Shown piece after piece: positions 10,500 to 21,010 of a stretch of DNA of 64,000 bases; the first letter of the stretch is position 1, and each line of letters opens with the position of its first letter. The position numbers and the translations under genes are program-made. This DNA comes from Nautilus pompilius. Its lineage: Eukaryota; Mollusca; Cephalopoda; Nautilida; Nautilidae. Below the pieces are notes generated by a model that saw only the letters and a program-made list of their open reading frames with translations, ran no database searches and was not told where the DNA came from. Location: positions 62,001-126,000 of the forward strand of contig JACATO010001121.1 in the NCBI GenBank assembly GCA_018389105.1. The letters run 5' to 3'.

Positions 10500-12371
10500 A
10501 TGGCGGAAAGACGGAAGCCGGCTGAGAACTGCAGTCTGTGTCTGCACGGGTTCCAGACCCCGAAAGCTCTGCCGTGCCTCCATTCGTTCTGCCTCGGCTG
10601 CCTTCAGCTGTACCTCGATGAGGAGGACAGAAAGTGCCCCACCCCGCTGGAGAAGTTCGAGTGCCCGCTCTGCAGGACGGTGGTACGGGTCCGGACCGAG
10701 ATACCCGTGGCCGGCTGGGCGAAGTTTTTCCCCACCAACTTCTACCTGGCCGACGCAGGCGATGGCCGGGTGCGGAAGGAAGCGGCGGTGCCCGACGGGT
10801 GCGCAGAAGACCATCGGGCGGTGAAGTCCGAAACGGCCGAGGAGGCCGACGACCGCACCACCTGCGGGGAACACGACGAGAGCATAAAGCTGCTGTGCGA
10901 AAACTGCGACCAACTCATCTGCCAGTTCTGCTTCATAACGAAGCACAGGAGCTGCGAGCGGGTCGTCAGTCTCAGGGTTGCCGCCTCCGCCAGACGGGAC
11001 GATATCAGATCAAAGGAAGACGGCTTGAGGAAGAGGATGAAAGACGCGGAGGAATCTGAGACAAAACTGAACAAGAATAAGAAACACCTGACCAGGTGCA
11101 AGGAGGTCATTAGGAATGAACTGGATCGAGCAGTAAAAGAAATAGAGAGACAACTCAGAAAACAGGAGGAGCTGATTCTTTCTGACTTGGAAATCATCCA
11201 TATGGAAGAGCAGGAGGTTCTGGACATTTTTATAAAGGAGTGCCAAGAAGAGCAGAGTTCTCTGGCTGCCCAACTGGAATATCTTAACATGATAACGGGG
11301 CTCAACGATTCTGATCTTTTAGCATTGTACAGGATGTTAAGCGAGTTCCAAGTACACAGAGAGAACCGGTTACCCGATTGTGCTTTACCCAGATCCATTG
11401 TCTTCCAACCAAACGAAGACTTTCTAATTTCCGTTAGAAATGCGAGCAATGTTTCTCCGGGGAACCTTCATGTGTGCGCATCTAAGACGACTCAAGTCTC
11501 CGAGGAGGCGGCGACGGCTCCCAGACTGACCACTGAGTGCCAAAGTGTTCTGGACACGTGGAGGAAAAAATGCCAGCCGGCGATGATTTCAAAGTTTTGC
11601 TCGACGACAGCAGAAGGCAGAGACAGAAGCTGGATTTACGATGTTACTTTCCTCCCTGATGGTTCCTTTGTTATGACTGATTTTGGATGCGATGAAGTGA
11701 GAAAGTTCTCGGCTACAGGGAGTCTGCTAGGGAAGATGAATGTGGTGAATCCGCGGGGGGTCAGCGTCTGGTCAGACAGTGAGGTTGTCGTCACCAAGGA
11801 AACGGGGATGGGCTTTATACTCCACCGGGACAGGATGAAGATGAGGAGGGTACGGACGGAAGCGACATATTACGGGGTGTGCGTCAGCCCCGACTGGACG
11901 TTGGTTTGTTCGGCTCCGGAGCTGAGGCCACCCGCTGTGGACGTGATCTCGCCCGTTGGCGACCTTCTCTCGAGGATATCCGGAGACCAGACGCAGACAT
12001 TTATGGCCCCCTCGTATTTATGTATCGCGGGGGACGGGCACGTGCTGGTGTCGGACTTCGCGGCGAGGAGTCTGTTCTGCCTAAACCTGGTGTCGGGCAG
12101 AATAAAATTTACGTTCCGCGGACAGGACGCCACCTGTCTCCGCAGACCCGGCGGTGTGGCTGCCGACAATACTGGACACATCTACCTGGCCGACAGTGGG
12201 GAGGACCAGTTTAAGGTCTATAAACTGACGTCAGCAGGTGACATGGTGAATACAGTGCTAAAGTTTGACGAAACCAGCGTGAACTGCAACAGCGTGTGTG
12301 TGGACGATAACGGGCACCTGGCTGTTACCTGCGCGGACAACAGCTTGAGGGTTTTCCGGGTGGGCTGTTGA
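10500..12371 (+). CDS. TRIM-type RING E3 ligase with B-box 2, coiled coil and propeller
   Basis: The frame encodes 623 residues from ATG 10500 (context gtaATGG). A C3HC4 RING occupies residues 11-58: C11, C14, C26, H28, C31, C34, C55, C58. The linker contains PTNFYLAD. One B-box 2 lies at 122-149 (C122, H125, C133, C136, C141, C144, H149). A coiled coil spans about 165-290, and propeller-like repeats run from about 370 to the end (for example GHVLVSDFAARSLFCLN and GHLAVTCADNSLRVF). The layout is that of TRIM2/TRIM56-like ubiquitin ligases in the cytosol. It is a diverged paralogue of the inverted-repeat genes: it keeps the RING but lacks their B-box 1. It has no intron in the coding part, and its GC content is higher than that of the surroundings. 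Confidence 0.9.
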   Translation: MAERRKPAENCSLCLHGFQTPKALPCLHSFCLGCLQLYLDEEDRKCPTPLEKFECPLCRTVVRVRTEIPVAGWAKFFPTNFYLADAGDGRVRKEAAVPDGCAEDHRAVKSETAEEADDRTTCGEHDESIKLLCENCDQLICQFCFITKHRSCERVVSLRVAASARRDDIRSKEDGLRKRMKDAEESETKLNKNKKHLTRCKEVIRNELDRAVKEIERQLRKQEELILSDLEIIHMEEQEVLDIFIKECQEEQSSLAAQLEYLNMITGLNDSDLLALYRMLSEFQVHRENRLPDCALPRSIVFQPNEDFLISVRNASNVSPGNLHVCASKTTQVSEEAATAPRLTTECQSVLDTWRKKCQPAMISKFCSTTAEGRDRSWIYDVTFLPDGSFVMTDFGCDEVRKFSATGSLLGKMNVVNPRGVSVWSDSEVVVTKETGMGFILHRDRMKMRRVRTEATYYGVCVSPDWTLVCSAPELRPPAVDVISPVGDLLSRISGDQTQTFMAPSYLCIAGDGHVLVSDFAARSLFCLNLVSGRIKFTFRGQDATCLRRPGGVAADNTGHIYLADSGEDQFKVYKLTSAGDMVNTVLKFDETSVNCNSVCVDDNGHLAVTCADNSLRVFRVGC

Positions 12372-12631
12372 GCGTATGGCAGTGTGCCAGGACTCGAACC
12401 CCCTACTGGCCAGATCCCATTAGTTAGCTCATCTCACATAGCGCGCATACTGGAGGCTTATCGTCAACTCGTTTTTAAATGTCTGCCCTGACTCTAAGAG
12501 AGGAGGAATGCACGAGTACAGGTGTGCCTGCCTCTGGTGGATAGTTTCAACACAAGGCGAATGGGAATAGGTTCTGTCCAAGATGTACAAGGCCAATGAA
12601 TATAACAAAACATCATCGTAGATACACCTTC

Positions 12632-12637
12632 AATAAA
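12632..12637 (+). terminator. Candidate polyadenylation signal for the RING TRIM gene
   Basis: An AATAAA hexamer lies about 260 bases after the stop codon at 12371, a plausible 3' UTR length. No transcript evidence is available. Confidence 0.4.
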
Positions 12638-12720
12638 ACAAACAAAACAATTACACTCACCAGTGACTTCCTGGAGCTTCCATCACTATGTCTGCTACTG
12701 ATGCCGGCCTTTGGTCAGAC

Positions 12721-12815
12721 TTAGCAACGGTGTGGATGAGTGTCGCTAATTGTGTGGTGAGCTGCCAGGATCCCGGTTTGATGGGCCAGGTCCTGGAAGT
12801 GGCTGAACAGGACTT
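12721..12815 (-). CDS. Candidate terminal exon of unidentified minus-strand gene
   Basis: Read on the minus strand, an AG acceptor (ATAAAAG) with an upstream TACTAAT branch-like motif precedes a 95-base exon. It continues in the phase left by the exon at 12879-12929 and ends in TAA. The encoded segment (VLFSHFQDLAHQTG and onwards) is helix-like. A second open frame over 12655-12780 also looks coding, so an indel or an alternative acceptor is possible. The protein is not recognised. Confidence 0.3.
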
Positions 12816-12878
12816 CTTTTATGAATTAACATGGTGCCGCCACCTCCTGCATTAGTAGCCAGCTGTTCTCCTTCCTAC

Positions 12879-12929
12879 CTGTCGTTATGCCCAGTTGCGC
12901 TGTATTGGCTTGAATCTTGTCAATTATTT
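12879..12929 (-). CDS. Candidate 51-base exon of unidentified minus-strand gene
   Basis: On the minus strand it has a pyrimidine-rich acceptor (TTTGTCTCTATAG) and a donor reading GTAGGA. It is a symmetric phase-1 exon encoding IIDKIQANTAQLGITT. It would join directly to the exon at 12721-12815. The link to the exon at 13107-13363, which ends in phase 0, requires a 25-base intermediate exon just downstream of the acceptor near 12998, whose donor would be TT rather than GT. That break suggests decay. Confidence 0.35.
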
Positions 12930-13106
12930 CTATAGAGACAAAAGCAAACAACACATTAACTACTACTGAACTGTTTTGGTGAGTGTCCAGCACATCTACA
13001 AAACAAAAGACACTAAGATTTCTGCTTACAATTAAAACTTAATAATGTATTTTAAAAGTTGTCCAGACCTTAAACCAATTTAATTTGTGCAGTCATCATA
13101 AAATAC

Positions 13107-13363
13107 CTTTTTCTTCCTTAATGGTGTATTATTTTGCCTGATAATATATGCAGCTGCTAATAAAACTAGTTTTTCTTTATTAAATTGTTTTGTGGCAGAA
13201 CATAAAGCTTCACCAGATTCTCCTACAAGTTCTAGAAGCCAGACAGCGCAGCAGTAAAGCACTTTTACAGCGGAGTGGAGCTGTCTGAGCATCTCCACAC
13301 AGGCCTCCAGCGATGGGAGGATGCGGTTAGGGCTCGACGACGAGCCCACAACAGAAAACAATG
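13107..13363 (-). CDS. Candidate 257-base exon, helical protein
   Basis: The minus-strand frame is open throughout and bounded by TTTCAG and a GTATTT donor. The 85 codons include ACVEMLRQLHSAVKVLYCC and KQFNKEKLVLLAAAYIIRQ, an amphipathic, leucine-rich pattern like HEAT/ARM-type helical repeats. Phase 1 in and phase 0 out fits the exon at 13748-13799. Diverged copies of its 3' part plus donor recur at about 17350-17520 and 18930-19090. No family could be named. Confidence 0.45.
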
Positions 13364-13747
13364 CTGAAACTGTTGCATCCATGGAAATATACATCTTATA
13401 ACTTGCAAGCACGATTCTGTCACAGTGCCTGAAACCCTAAATGCCAAGACGTTACCATAGATACATCACAACTGGGGCCTGATAAGATCTGAATTTGATG
13501 AAGCATCTCTGAAGTCAAATCAGGTGAGAGGAACCACCTCCCTGTTCAGAATATCGCCAACATGACCCAAGCTTTGCACAGGGAGCAGCAGGAATGTCAG
13601 AGTTTGTTAGCACGGCGTGGGCTGGTGCAAGAGAACCATCCATACAATGATAATCATCCAGCCAGGCTCCTCCCAGGACATGCTGTATTTGCTTGATCAC
13701 GTCACGAGTTTGATTTACTCTTCTTTATACATTCTTGCCCAGGTCAC

Positions 13748-13799
13748 CTGTTAGCAGCTCTGCAGGAAATCTGTCTGTGGAAAACCAGGGCGGTGCTAC
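13748..13799 (-). CDS. Candidate 52-base exon of the same minus-strand gene
   Basis: The sequence between an AG acceptor after CTCTGCATAAG and a GTGACC donor encodes VAPPWFSTDRFPAELLT. Phase is 0 in and 1 out, matching both neighbours. The frame continues past the donor for several codons to a TAA; after that stop it is open again to 13515. An unspliced, stop-containing alternative therefore cannot be excluded. Confidence 0.35.
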
Positions 13800-13981
13800 C
13801 TTATGCAGAGGTGATTAGAACAGAAGTAGCTGACAGCATAAGATATTTCAAGCAAATGAATATAATAGTTTTTAATATTTGACAAAGGATGATTGTTTGT
13901 TTGTTTCAATTTTCAAACATCTAATTAAAATAACAAACATCCTGCTCTTAAGAACAGAAACTTGAACAGTGGTGTATCAAC

Positions 13982-14049
13982 CTGTTCTCCTGAGAGCCAT
14001 TTTGCTTGATCAGGTGAGGAGAATGTCCGTGTATGGCCAAGTAGTCCAA
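13982..14049 (-). CDS. Candidate 68-base exon of the same minus-strand gene
   Basis: The acceptor is strong: a long T-rich tract ending TTTTTTTCAG. The exon encodes GLLGHTRTFSSPDQAKWLSG plus EQ in phase 1 and ends CAG at GTTGAT in phase 0. Its phases match the exons at 14676-14711 and 13748-13799. Composition is protein-like in this frame only. Confidence 0.45.
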
Positions 14050-14675
14050 CTGAAAAAAACACAACAAACAAACAACTTCCAGTAAATACATGAGTATACA
14101 TTTAAAAAGGGCTTTTTCCTGAACCCCTAACTCACAGGTGATGCAGTGGATCATCACACTTGTCCTCTTACATGATCGAGATCCTTAGACAAAAGTTGGG
14201 TCCAAACACGAAAATCAGTACGTGCCTACATGTTGATCTTATATAGTACAGGTATTTACGGTAAGAGTGCCCGTGTGTTACATCAGTGGTTGGTTTTGAA
14301 ACTAAGTTTCATTACTATTATCATCATCAAAGATCACCTAGTAAATATGTATGGATTTAGCTTCAACTTCCTAGCAGTTAAGAAAGTAGCTAGTGAGTAT
14401 AAATTCTCAGCCCTTCTAGAATCTTTGACATGTAACTTGCGCCTTGAGCAGGTTACCGACTGACACTCCTCACTTTGTCAGCTGCTAGGTGGTTTCCTTG
14501 ATATAACCATTGTTATATAGGGGTAAGAAACTAGTGATTACTGCCTGCATGCATGTTTTACAATATGCATTTGTTTGAGGAAACTGAAATGTTTCCAGCT
14601 CAATGTTTCTTTACATAGCAAAGAGAAGCAAATTTATCATCCAAAAGATGAGCTGCATAATTAACTAGTGCTTAC

Positions 14676-14711
14676 CTGTGACCACACGTTTTGTGCTGAT
14701 ATTACCTTTAG
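14676..14711 (-). CDS. Candidate 36-base microexon of the same minus-strand gene
   Basis: On the minus strand a CCTGTTTTAG acceptor and a perfect CAG/GTAAGC donor flank 36 bases encoding AKGNISTKRVVT (phase 1 to phase 1). The junctions are among the best splice sites in the region. Confidence 0.45.
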
Positions 14712-15179
14712 CTAAAACAGGCAGGTAACTGACAGACCAATTTCAAACTGTCAATCAGGTAAGCAAAATAGATGCTTTATTTTTTCTCTCTATTAGTGTA
14801 TCTGAGAGCTCAGTTGACGAGCAGATAACACATTAGGATACCTCATACCTAACTTTAATATTTGTTTCATGTTTGTACCTGACCTGTAAAAAGATTTTCT
14901 TTTCCTTAACTGTCTGTAACTCCCAACCATGTTTTGCCTAATTGTCCATTGTTAGTATTATTGTCTGTGTTGACTGATCAGGAATTGCTAATTTATGTAA
15001 TTGTCCCTTCAGATATTAACAAGTTGAGTGATGAAGCTGCTGCGAACCTGTTTCTCTTATGAACAATACCTATAACCCGGGTACCAAGCACAGTATGAGG
15101 GATGATTGTTGGGAGTGCTGACTTCTGCCTGGGAGAGGTGAAAAACTAATTTTTTTTTCTTGTAGCTAGAGTTGATAAC

Positions 15180-16640
15180 CACAATAACACAAGCCATTTA
15201 CAGGTGAAACATGCTGCCTAACAGAATGTAAAAATGCTTCAGTGGAAAGGAAAACTTGAAGAACCCGGACCAGGCTACAGTCTATAGAAGAACCCTTTAA
15301 CAATAAAAAGTTGAGGGCGTCAGGGATCCTCGAGCCACAGCCACACACCAAAGAATGGTAGAGATGATTGCTGCTGACTTAACCTTACTCTGTTGTAGCA
15401 AACACGGGATAGAAAGCTACTCAGCTTTTTCAGCCAAATAGTGACACCAGATATGTACAAGTCTGTTTTCCAAAAACATCCAAAAGATACTACATGAGGA
15501 AATAACAAGTATAGCATTGATGTCAGATGCTTTGACAGCTGTTACGGCTAGAGCACCATTTTTTAGTTTGACCAGTCACCAACTAACACCTGATTTTGAA
15601 GGACAGAGTCATCCTGAATGTGGTTCCACTTGCAGAACCACGTACAGCCAATGACATGTCAGAAATTTTGGCTGATTTGAAAAAGGTCGAAATACCATTG
15701 GATATAGAGTCTATTTGATGTTTAGGGAAAATGGGGCTAACGTGTTTGCTGGATTTCTCAAAAATCGATTACCGTCACTGCCTTCTTTAATTCATACTCT
15801 ACAATTATACATTAACTACGCAATATTTAGCTAACAAATAGTTAAGGATATTTTAGTATTAATCAAGATATAGTTGACCATTTCCACCATTCAGCTGCTG
15901 CCTGAGAAAAGCTAAGTGCTCTTCAGGAACAACTGAAGGTCCCAAAACACAGGCTCCTACAAGATGTATCCACCCATTGGATTAGTGAGGCTGTAATATT
16001 GGGAGCCCAATTGTGGCACATGCAGTAAAAGCAGAATTCATCAAAAGACTCTAGCTGAAAATTTTAAAGCCGTTTGAGGAGACCACAAATGTTGGTAGTT
16101 AGAAGAACACAACAACTTCCAGTATTATTTTGTCAATTTCAGCTCTAGAACTCGTCCTAGACAAAGCTACTACAAATACTACTTTTGAAGGAATCTTGAC
16201 AACTCTGCAAAGGTATTTGGCAAATGAGAAACCCTGTGCTTTTACACGCTTAGACTCTTGTTTCAAGCCGAAGTTCCAAAATAGACATAGGTATGGATAG
16301 AATAAGGCATTTGTTAGTAGAAGAAATTGTCCTAAAAGACACACAAATAAATTAGGCAAAGTCCCAGGAGAAACAGTCTGATACAAGCCTTGATAATCCA
16401 TCAGCTGCTGAATCAACAGTGAGTTTCCAGACTGTTATGCAGAGCAAACTGCAGATCCTTAAGAACTAAAATGAAAAATGCATTGCTGATATAGGTGGTG
16501 GTGGTGGTTGAGGAATATCTTAGATTTCTGGCACAGGTCCATACGTGCACCACCATATTCTGTAGACAGCAAATGGGTTTATACCGCATGTAAGCCAATA
16601 AGAAACCACCTCAATCCAGAGGGTGGTAAAAAGTTGGTTT
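15180..16640 (+). mobile_element. hAT-type transposase fossil (ZBED-like)
   Basis: Across shifting + frames with many stops, ordered blocks of a hAT transposase can be read. They include MSDALTAVTARAPFFSLT near 15520 (the TTDxWTSR-like region), ENGANVFAGFL followed by LPSLPSLIHTLQLYINYAIF near 15730-15830, then FHHSAAA with LSALQEQLKVPKHRLLQDVSTHW near 15885-15980. The order matches ZBED-type hAT proteins. No intact frame or clear termini remain, and it sits in what would be an intron of the minus-strand gene. Confidence 0.65.
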
Positions 16641-16970
16641 TCACATAATAATTTAAGAGCTTTTGTGAAAGTATAGCCTAATATTTAAATTAAGATTTTA
16701 ATAAATGTTTGCAATTTCAAATCTGAGTTTGTAGACCAGTAATGCTCTCAGAACTTTGGTGTTTCATGACTGAACCTCGGTGATGATAACAGAAACTGAT
16801 CTTGCTGTTGTCCTGCCACTTAACCCCACAACCAGTAATTTACCTGCTCGGTTCTACTCACAGGCGAGTTACTGTCAACAAGCACTCGCATCAAAATGTT
16901 TGCACATGCGTTCAGTCTTGCACTTTAAACTGTCAATCTGCTGAATAAGATGTTTGTGTAAATTGTTTTT

Positions 16971-17156
16971 TCAGAAATCCCCCAATGTATTAGTCATACC
17001 TGTGTTCAGAGTTAGAAAGTAGCTGATGGAAATCTGTCTAACACAGCTGTCTGTCAACTCACTTTCTCGAATAGTGTAGGGGAGTTCCACAGCCCCATTC
17101 TGCTCATGTGTTCCTGTATGCTGTGCATAACAAGCTGCTTGAATTAAAACTGACAC
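16971..17156 (-). CDS. Candidate upstream exon of unidentified minus-strand gene
   Basis: The minus-strand frame encodes ELVSVLIQAACYAQHTG and then VRQISISYFLTLNT, ending AACACAG at a GTATGA donor in phase 1, which matches the microexon at 14676-14711. The 5' edge is uncertain. An acceptor after TTTTGAG near 17170 is possible, but the same frame continues upstream of a single TGA (near 17173) for about 40 more codons, so a nonsense mutation in a longer exon is an alternative. The composition suggests a helical repeat protein. Confidence 0.4.
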   Translation of the reverse strand: MSVLIQAACYAQHTGTHEQNGAVELPYTIRESELTDSCVRQISISYFLTLNTGMTNTLGDF

Positions 17157-17319
17157 TAATTCTCAAAATGGTGCCTTCATTCCAAGTTCCTCATTCGTGT
17201 TTCTAGATTTCCTCTCCACTGATGGCTCCGCTGCAAGCTGAGCATTCATCACGGAAAACAGAACATCTCTCCTGTGCATCATTCACCGTTATCCTTTACA
17301 GAAACATTCACATCTAAAA

Positions 17320-17530
17320 CAAATAATGTAGATGTGCAGTCATCACTTACCATCTAATATTTGTTTTCATTTTCTATTAAATTTAGGCACAAAATATTTT
17401 TATTTTCTTTTGCTTTTATTCCCTCATCAGCCATCAGCAGTTCAGGAGCCGCAGTGCGTCTTCTGTTGTACTTGGATAGCTGCTGGTAATCGTCTATCCT
17501 ACAGCACATTACAGAGCAATAGTGATTCAG
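17320..17530 (-). pseudogene. Diverged copy of the 13.1 kb exon
   Basis: On the minus strand the sequence ending at a GTAAGTGATGACTGCAC donor region aligns with the exon end at 13107 (GTATTTTATGATGACTGCAC) and with the preceding KQFNKEK-coding part. Most of the frame is lost. The following TTTGTTTTAG acceptor and ATGTG exon start are also shared with the 13.0 kb and 18.9 kb copies. Confidence 0.4.
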
Positions 17531-17600
17531 GGTAAAAAAAATTATACCTTCAACCCATTCACCTAAAACCTACAAACTAATACAGGTAACAAATTTTGCA

Positions 17601-17900
17601 ATGATATTTTATTTGAAATACATTTCAAACATGATAACTAAAGAAATGTCAAAGTTATGGGTCCCAGAAAATGATGAATACTTTAATATACTACATTCAG
17701 TAAAATACTCTAATTGTACTCCTGTATCTGAACTTTCTCTACTTATGTTTACAGACTTTATTTCATCACTACAGCATCAGAAAGTTGTTTTATTTTCCAA
17801 ACATTGGGATTCCTTAAACAACATCTTAGTTAATTGTCACTCAGCAGAGATCATAAGAATTCTAACCTGTTCGGCTCTGTTTTTAGCAAATACGGAGTAG
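17601..17900 (+). CDS. Unrecognised 99-codon open frame
   Basis: This frame in AT-rich DNA has a balanced composition (for example SELSLLMFTDFISSLQHQK) but no recognisable domain, and its start is an ATA codon rather than ATG. The opposite strand over the same bases also reads protein-like with two stops. It may be a chance frame or part of the decayed minus-strand repeats. Confidence 0.15.
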   Translation: MIFYLKYISNMITKEMSKLWVPENDEYFNILHSVKYSNCTPVSELSLLMFTDFISSLQHQKVVLFSKHWDSLNNILVNCHSAEIIRILTCSALFLANTE

Positions 17901-18559
17901 GAGCAGCAGTATGGTAAATCTAAAATTCTTCTCAGAAATTGAATATTTATAGCATTTACACCTTTTATATCTTTTATGGATTCTGGACTAAGAGAGAGAG
18001 AAACATTTGAATTCCTTATCCGTTACTGGTAGACAGACTTCAATCGGATCTGCAGCTTCTAATGATCAAGCCTCAAGATAGTGTGACAGATCTGCTTGAC
18101 TTGCTACCTTGGCGTGCCATCGTATCTCTTGCATGTCAGGTAAACCGCACCAGGAACTGCCAAGTAGCTTTTCCTGAACTTCTGCATGTAAACAAACGCA
18201 CCATTTACGCTATTGACCAGGGTCTTTTCGCTTTGATAAAAATTACAAAAGTCAAAGAAACCACCGATCTTGGTTCAGCAGTTTGATTTTTTTTTTCTCC
18301 ATTAAGACAAAACATTTCTGCTCTCCCTTTCGTAAGAGCGGGTTTAATCCATCTCCCCACTGATTCTCACACACACACACACACCTGTGTGTGACTGAGT
18401 GCAGAAAGGTGAAGATTGATATTTTTTTTTTTACACTACACAGCCATAGCGAAAAGTTTTGTATCACCTTAGAAATCAAGCAAGATCCATCTCAAGATCA
18501 CGCTCCTGTAGCCTGACACTGTTGAGCAACCGACCTTCTCTGATAGCTGCAAGACCAAA

Positions 18560-18900
18560 AAATGATAAGTTTAATAACCTATATATTATGAATGTTGCTT
18601 TCGGTTCCAGGGTGTGATCTGGGATTAGCGATGTAAACTGTTTGAACCGTTGCTGAGAGAGTTCCACATCTTTGATCTGCTCAGCTGTTTCCACTTGCCA
18701 CATTGTTTTTGCCCTCACTATCAACTAGGATGGATTAAACTTTGATGTTGATCCATGAACTGATGCTTTCACCTTCCGATGCCATCCATCGTCGGAAGGT
18801 GGCTTTTGATCGACGGCTTTGCTGCGCACAGTGGATGGTACTAAATAAATCAGAAGGATGTTCCTGAGAATTTTCTACCATTTTCTCTTGGAGCAACATT
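18560..18900 (-). pseudogene. Third diverged copy of the repeated exons, with further open frames
   Basis: A TTTGTTTTAG acceptor on the minus strand near 18909 is followed by ATGTG, as in the copies at 13.0 and 17.3 kb. An open stretch then reads MLLQEKMVENSQEHPSDLF and later RRWMASEGESISSWINI to a TAA near 18738. A separate frame below it reads MWQVETAEQIKDVELSQQ down to 18565. These look like coding exons of a helical protein, but no complete model was possible. Confidence 0.3.
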
Positions 18901-18929
18901 CACATCTAAAACAAAAGAATATCTAATCA

Positions 18930-19095
18930 CTTAATTATTAAATCCTTGTCATCATTTTTAAAATTAAATTTAGCAAAAAATAATCTTTAGCTTTACATCC
19001 CTCATCACACGTCAGTATTTCATGGACCTGTATGTCATATGTTGTACTCAGAAGCTGTTGTCAACGTCTATGACTGCAGCACTAACAGGGAAATA
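18930..19095 (-). repeat. Diverged copy of the 17.35-17.52 kb segment
   Basis: The bases upstream (minus strand) of the 18909 acceptor align with 17320-17530, including AAATTTAA, the ATGAGGGA(T/A) phrase and the distal acceptor with its ACATTCACATCTAAAACAAA context. It is a direct duplication relative to the 17.3 kb copy. Confidence 0.45.
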
Positions 19096-19462
19096 AATGG
19101 CCATGGTAATATAGCAATCTGATGATTGATCTTTTCCTATAACACACAGCTAATCAAATATTTTGGTACTCTTTTTTTTGGGAGGGTAGGATTAAAGATT
19201 TCTAGATTAAAGAATATCTAATTTCAGTTCTCAAGGTTACTCCAGGAATTTGGAACTGTAAGAAACAGTAGAGACCATAATAAGGTTAGCAGAGTATGGA
19301 GGATGTTACTTACAGAATAAAAAGTTAGCTTAGGTGTTTACTTTCACTTTACTGCACGTCATACGAATCTACATTTTGGCTATCTTTTCTATCCTCGCCA
19401 TGGGAACTGCTTCATTTTCATTTCGCAGTAGATCGAATTTGCAGTGGGTGTTTTATTCTTAC

Positions 19463-19805
19463 ACTGTATACTAGAAGTGTCTACAGCTGCTATAGTTTTA
19501 GATGACTTAGGTCATCCAAATGTTCCAGTGCTGGCCCATGCTGGAGTGTTAGTTGTCCCCCCTTCTCTAGATGGCTGCCTCGTTTCATTCCTACTTACTT
19601 CCCTTATGTAAGGTTTGAGCACAAAGTTTTTGTGGTATACAACCAGCTACATCCCATGCCCAGTTCTCTGCATGGTTTCATGGGATGCTATCCCCGTCCC
19701 CCCTGGTGAATGAGGTTCTCAGGTTTGTGGGGGTGGGGAAGAGATGTCCTAAATCAGGTCAAGCAGGTCACAGGCAAAGGATCAAATGTAGACACTTCTA
19801 CAGTC
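19463..19805. mobile_element. Possible MITE-like element with short inverted ends
   Basis: TAGAAGTGTCTACAG near 19471 recurs as its inverse, GTAGACACTTCTACAG, near 19788, enclosing about 330 bp of non-coding DNA. The 14-15 base match is short; no target-site duplication was confirmed. Confidence 0.25.
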
Positions 19806-20149
19806 TAAAAATAGAAACTCTTGCTGCTAATTAACAACACTGCCTGCTAATGCAGCCCCCCCCTCAACAATGATTACAACAACAGGAAACGCAGGTTGGT
19901 TTGCTAGTTCCATTAATACTAATACGAAAATGAGAAGTGTACTGAAATGAGAAATGTGTGGTTAGGGGGGAGTAATGATGGACCCTTTACGTAAGTTAAC
20001 CTCATACACCTTTGGCTGGTGATGCATCGCAGTGATAGAATAAAAAACAAGACAGAAACACGAGTCTGTCACCACTTAACCCTTTGTTGTTGTGAAGGGA
20101 AAGGGGAGCTAATTATTTGGAAAACCACACTAAAAGTCTTTGTTGTTTT

Positions 20150-21010
20150 TAGATGTGGGAGGAAGCCAGAGAAACAGAAGAAAACTCATACTGTTGATGC
20201 AACAGATTGCAGCACAACTTCATGTTTCTGAAGGAGCAATCCACAAGAGGATGTGTGAACCTGGTAGTCATGACAATAGACATGCTATAGGAAGAAAGAC
20301 CCCTCTTCTAAAACGATGCTAAGCACCTTGAGATGTGTTCTCTATGTGACAGATTATAAACTGGTAAAAAGTGTGGCACATAATCTGGCTACAAGTACAG
20401 GTGTTAATGTTTCTCCAAGAACAGGCAGATACACATTAGCGCAAAGCAGTTTCAGCAGATGTGTAGCTGCCCGAAAACATCTGCTAAAAAGAGGTGATCA
20501 AACAGCAAGGTTGAAATTGGAAACACAAATGGAACAATGGGATGACCAAACCAGGAAGATGCTCCTTAGAGAAGAGTCCAAATGTGAACTGGTTTTGAAA
20601 CAATCATCAGCATTTTGTTTGAAGTGAGTATAACAGCTACAGCAAAGCATCAGTGGGAACCAATACAAATATATAGTTGCATGTCAGCCAGACGTGTCAA
20701 AGATTTGTGTACTGACTGCTAACAGGTTCTCATCCATCATCCCATTCCCTTGGTTGGGGATTCACCTTCCAATGTGACAATGACACTGGGCAAATGGGCA
20801 ATGTGGCTAAAACCTATCCAGAACAGAGAGGCTGATGCCTTACAAAGTCTTGGCATGAACAACATTAAGGCTATATAGAGTTATATGGCTACTGAGAAAG
20901 TTTGGATGAATTGTAGAGTGCTACAGGATATTTGGAACAGCATTTCCTTCATATATTAATAACCTATATGGGAGCTTGAAAACAAGGTGTCATGCTCAAT
21001 ATAAAGCAAA
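20150..21010 (+). mobile_element. Tc1-like transposase fossil
   Basis: Broken + frames reproduce the order of a Tc1 transposase. QIAAQLHVSEGAIHKRM is the helix-turn-helix region (near 20205). STGVNVSPRTGRYTL and CVAARKHLLKRGDQTARL follow, then REESKCELVLK (DESKF-like, near 20570). FQCDNDTGQ is the second-Asp region (near 20770), and YINNLYGSLKTRCHA lies near 20960. Several frame changes and stops make it inactive. Confidence 0.75.

Noticed and set aside
10742-11449. 235-codon minus-strand frame
   Set aside because: It is antisense to the RING/B-box coding region of the TRIM gene at 10500 and is a by-product of its codon use.
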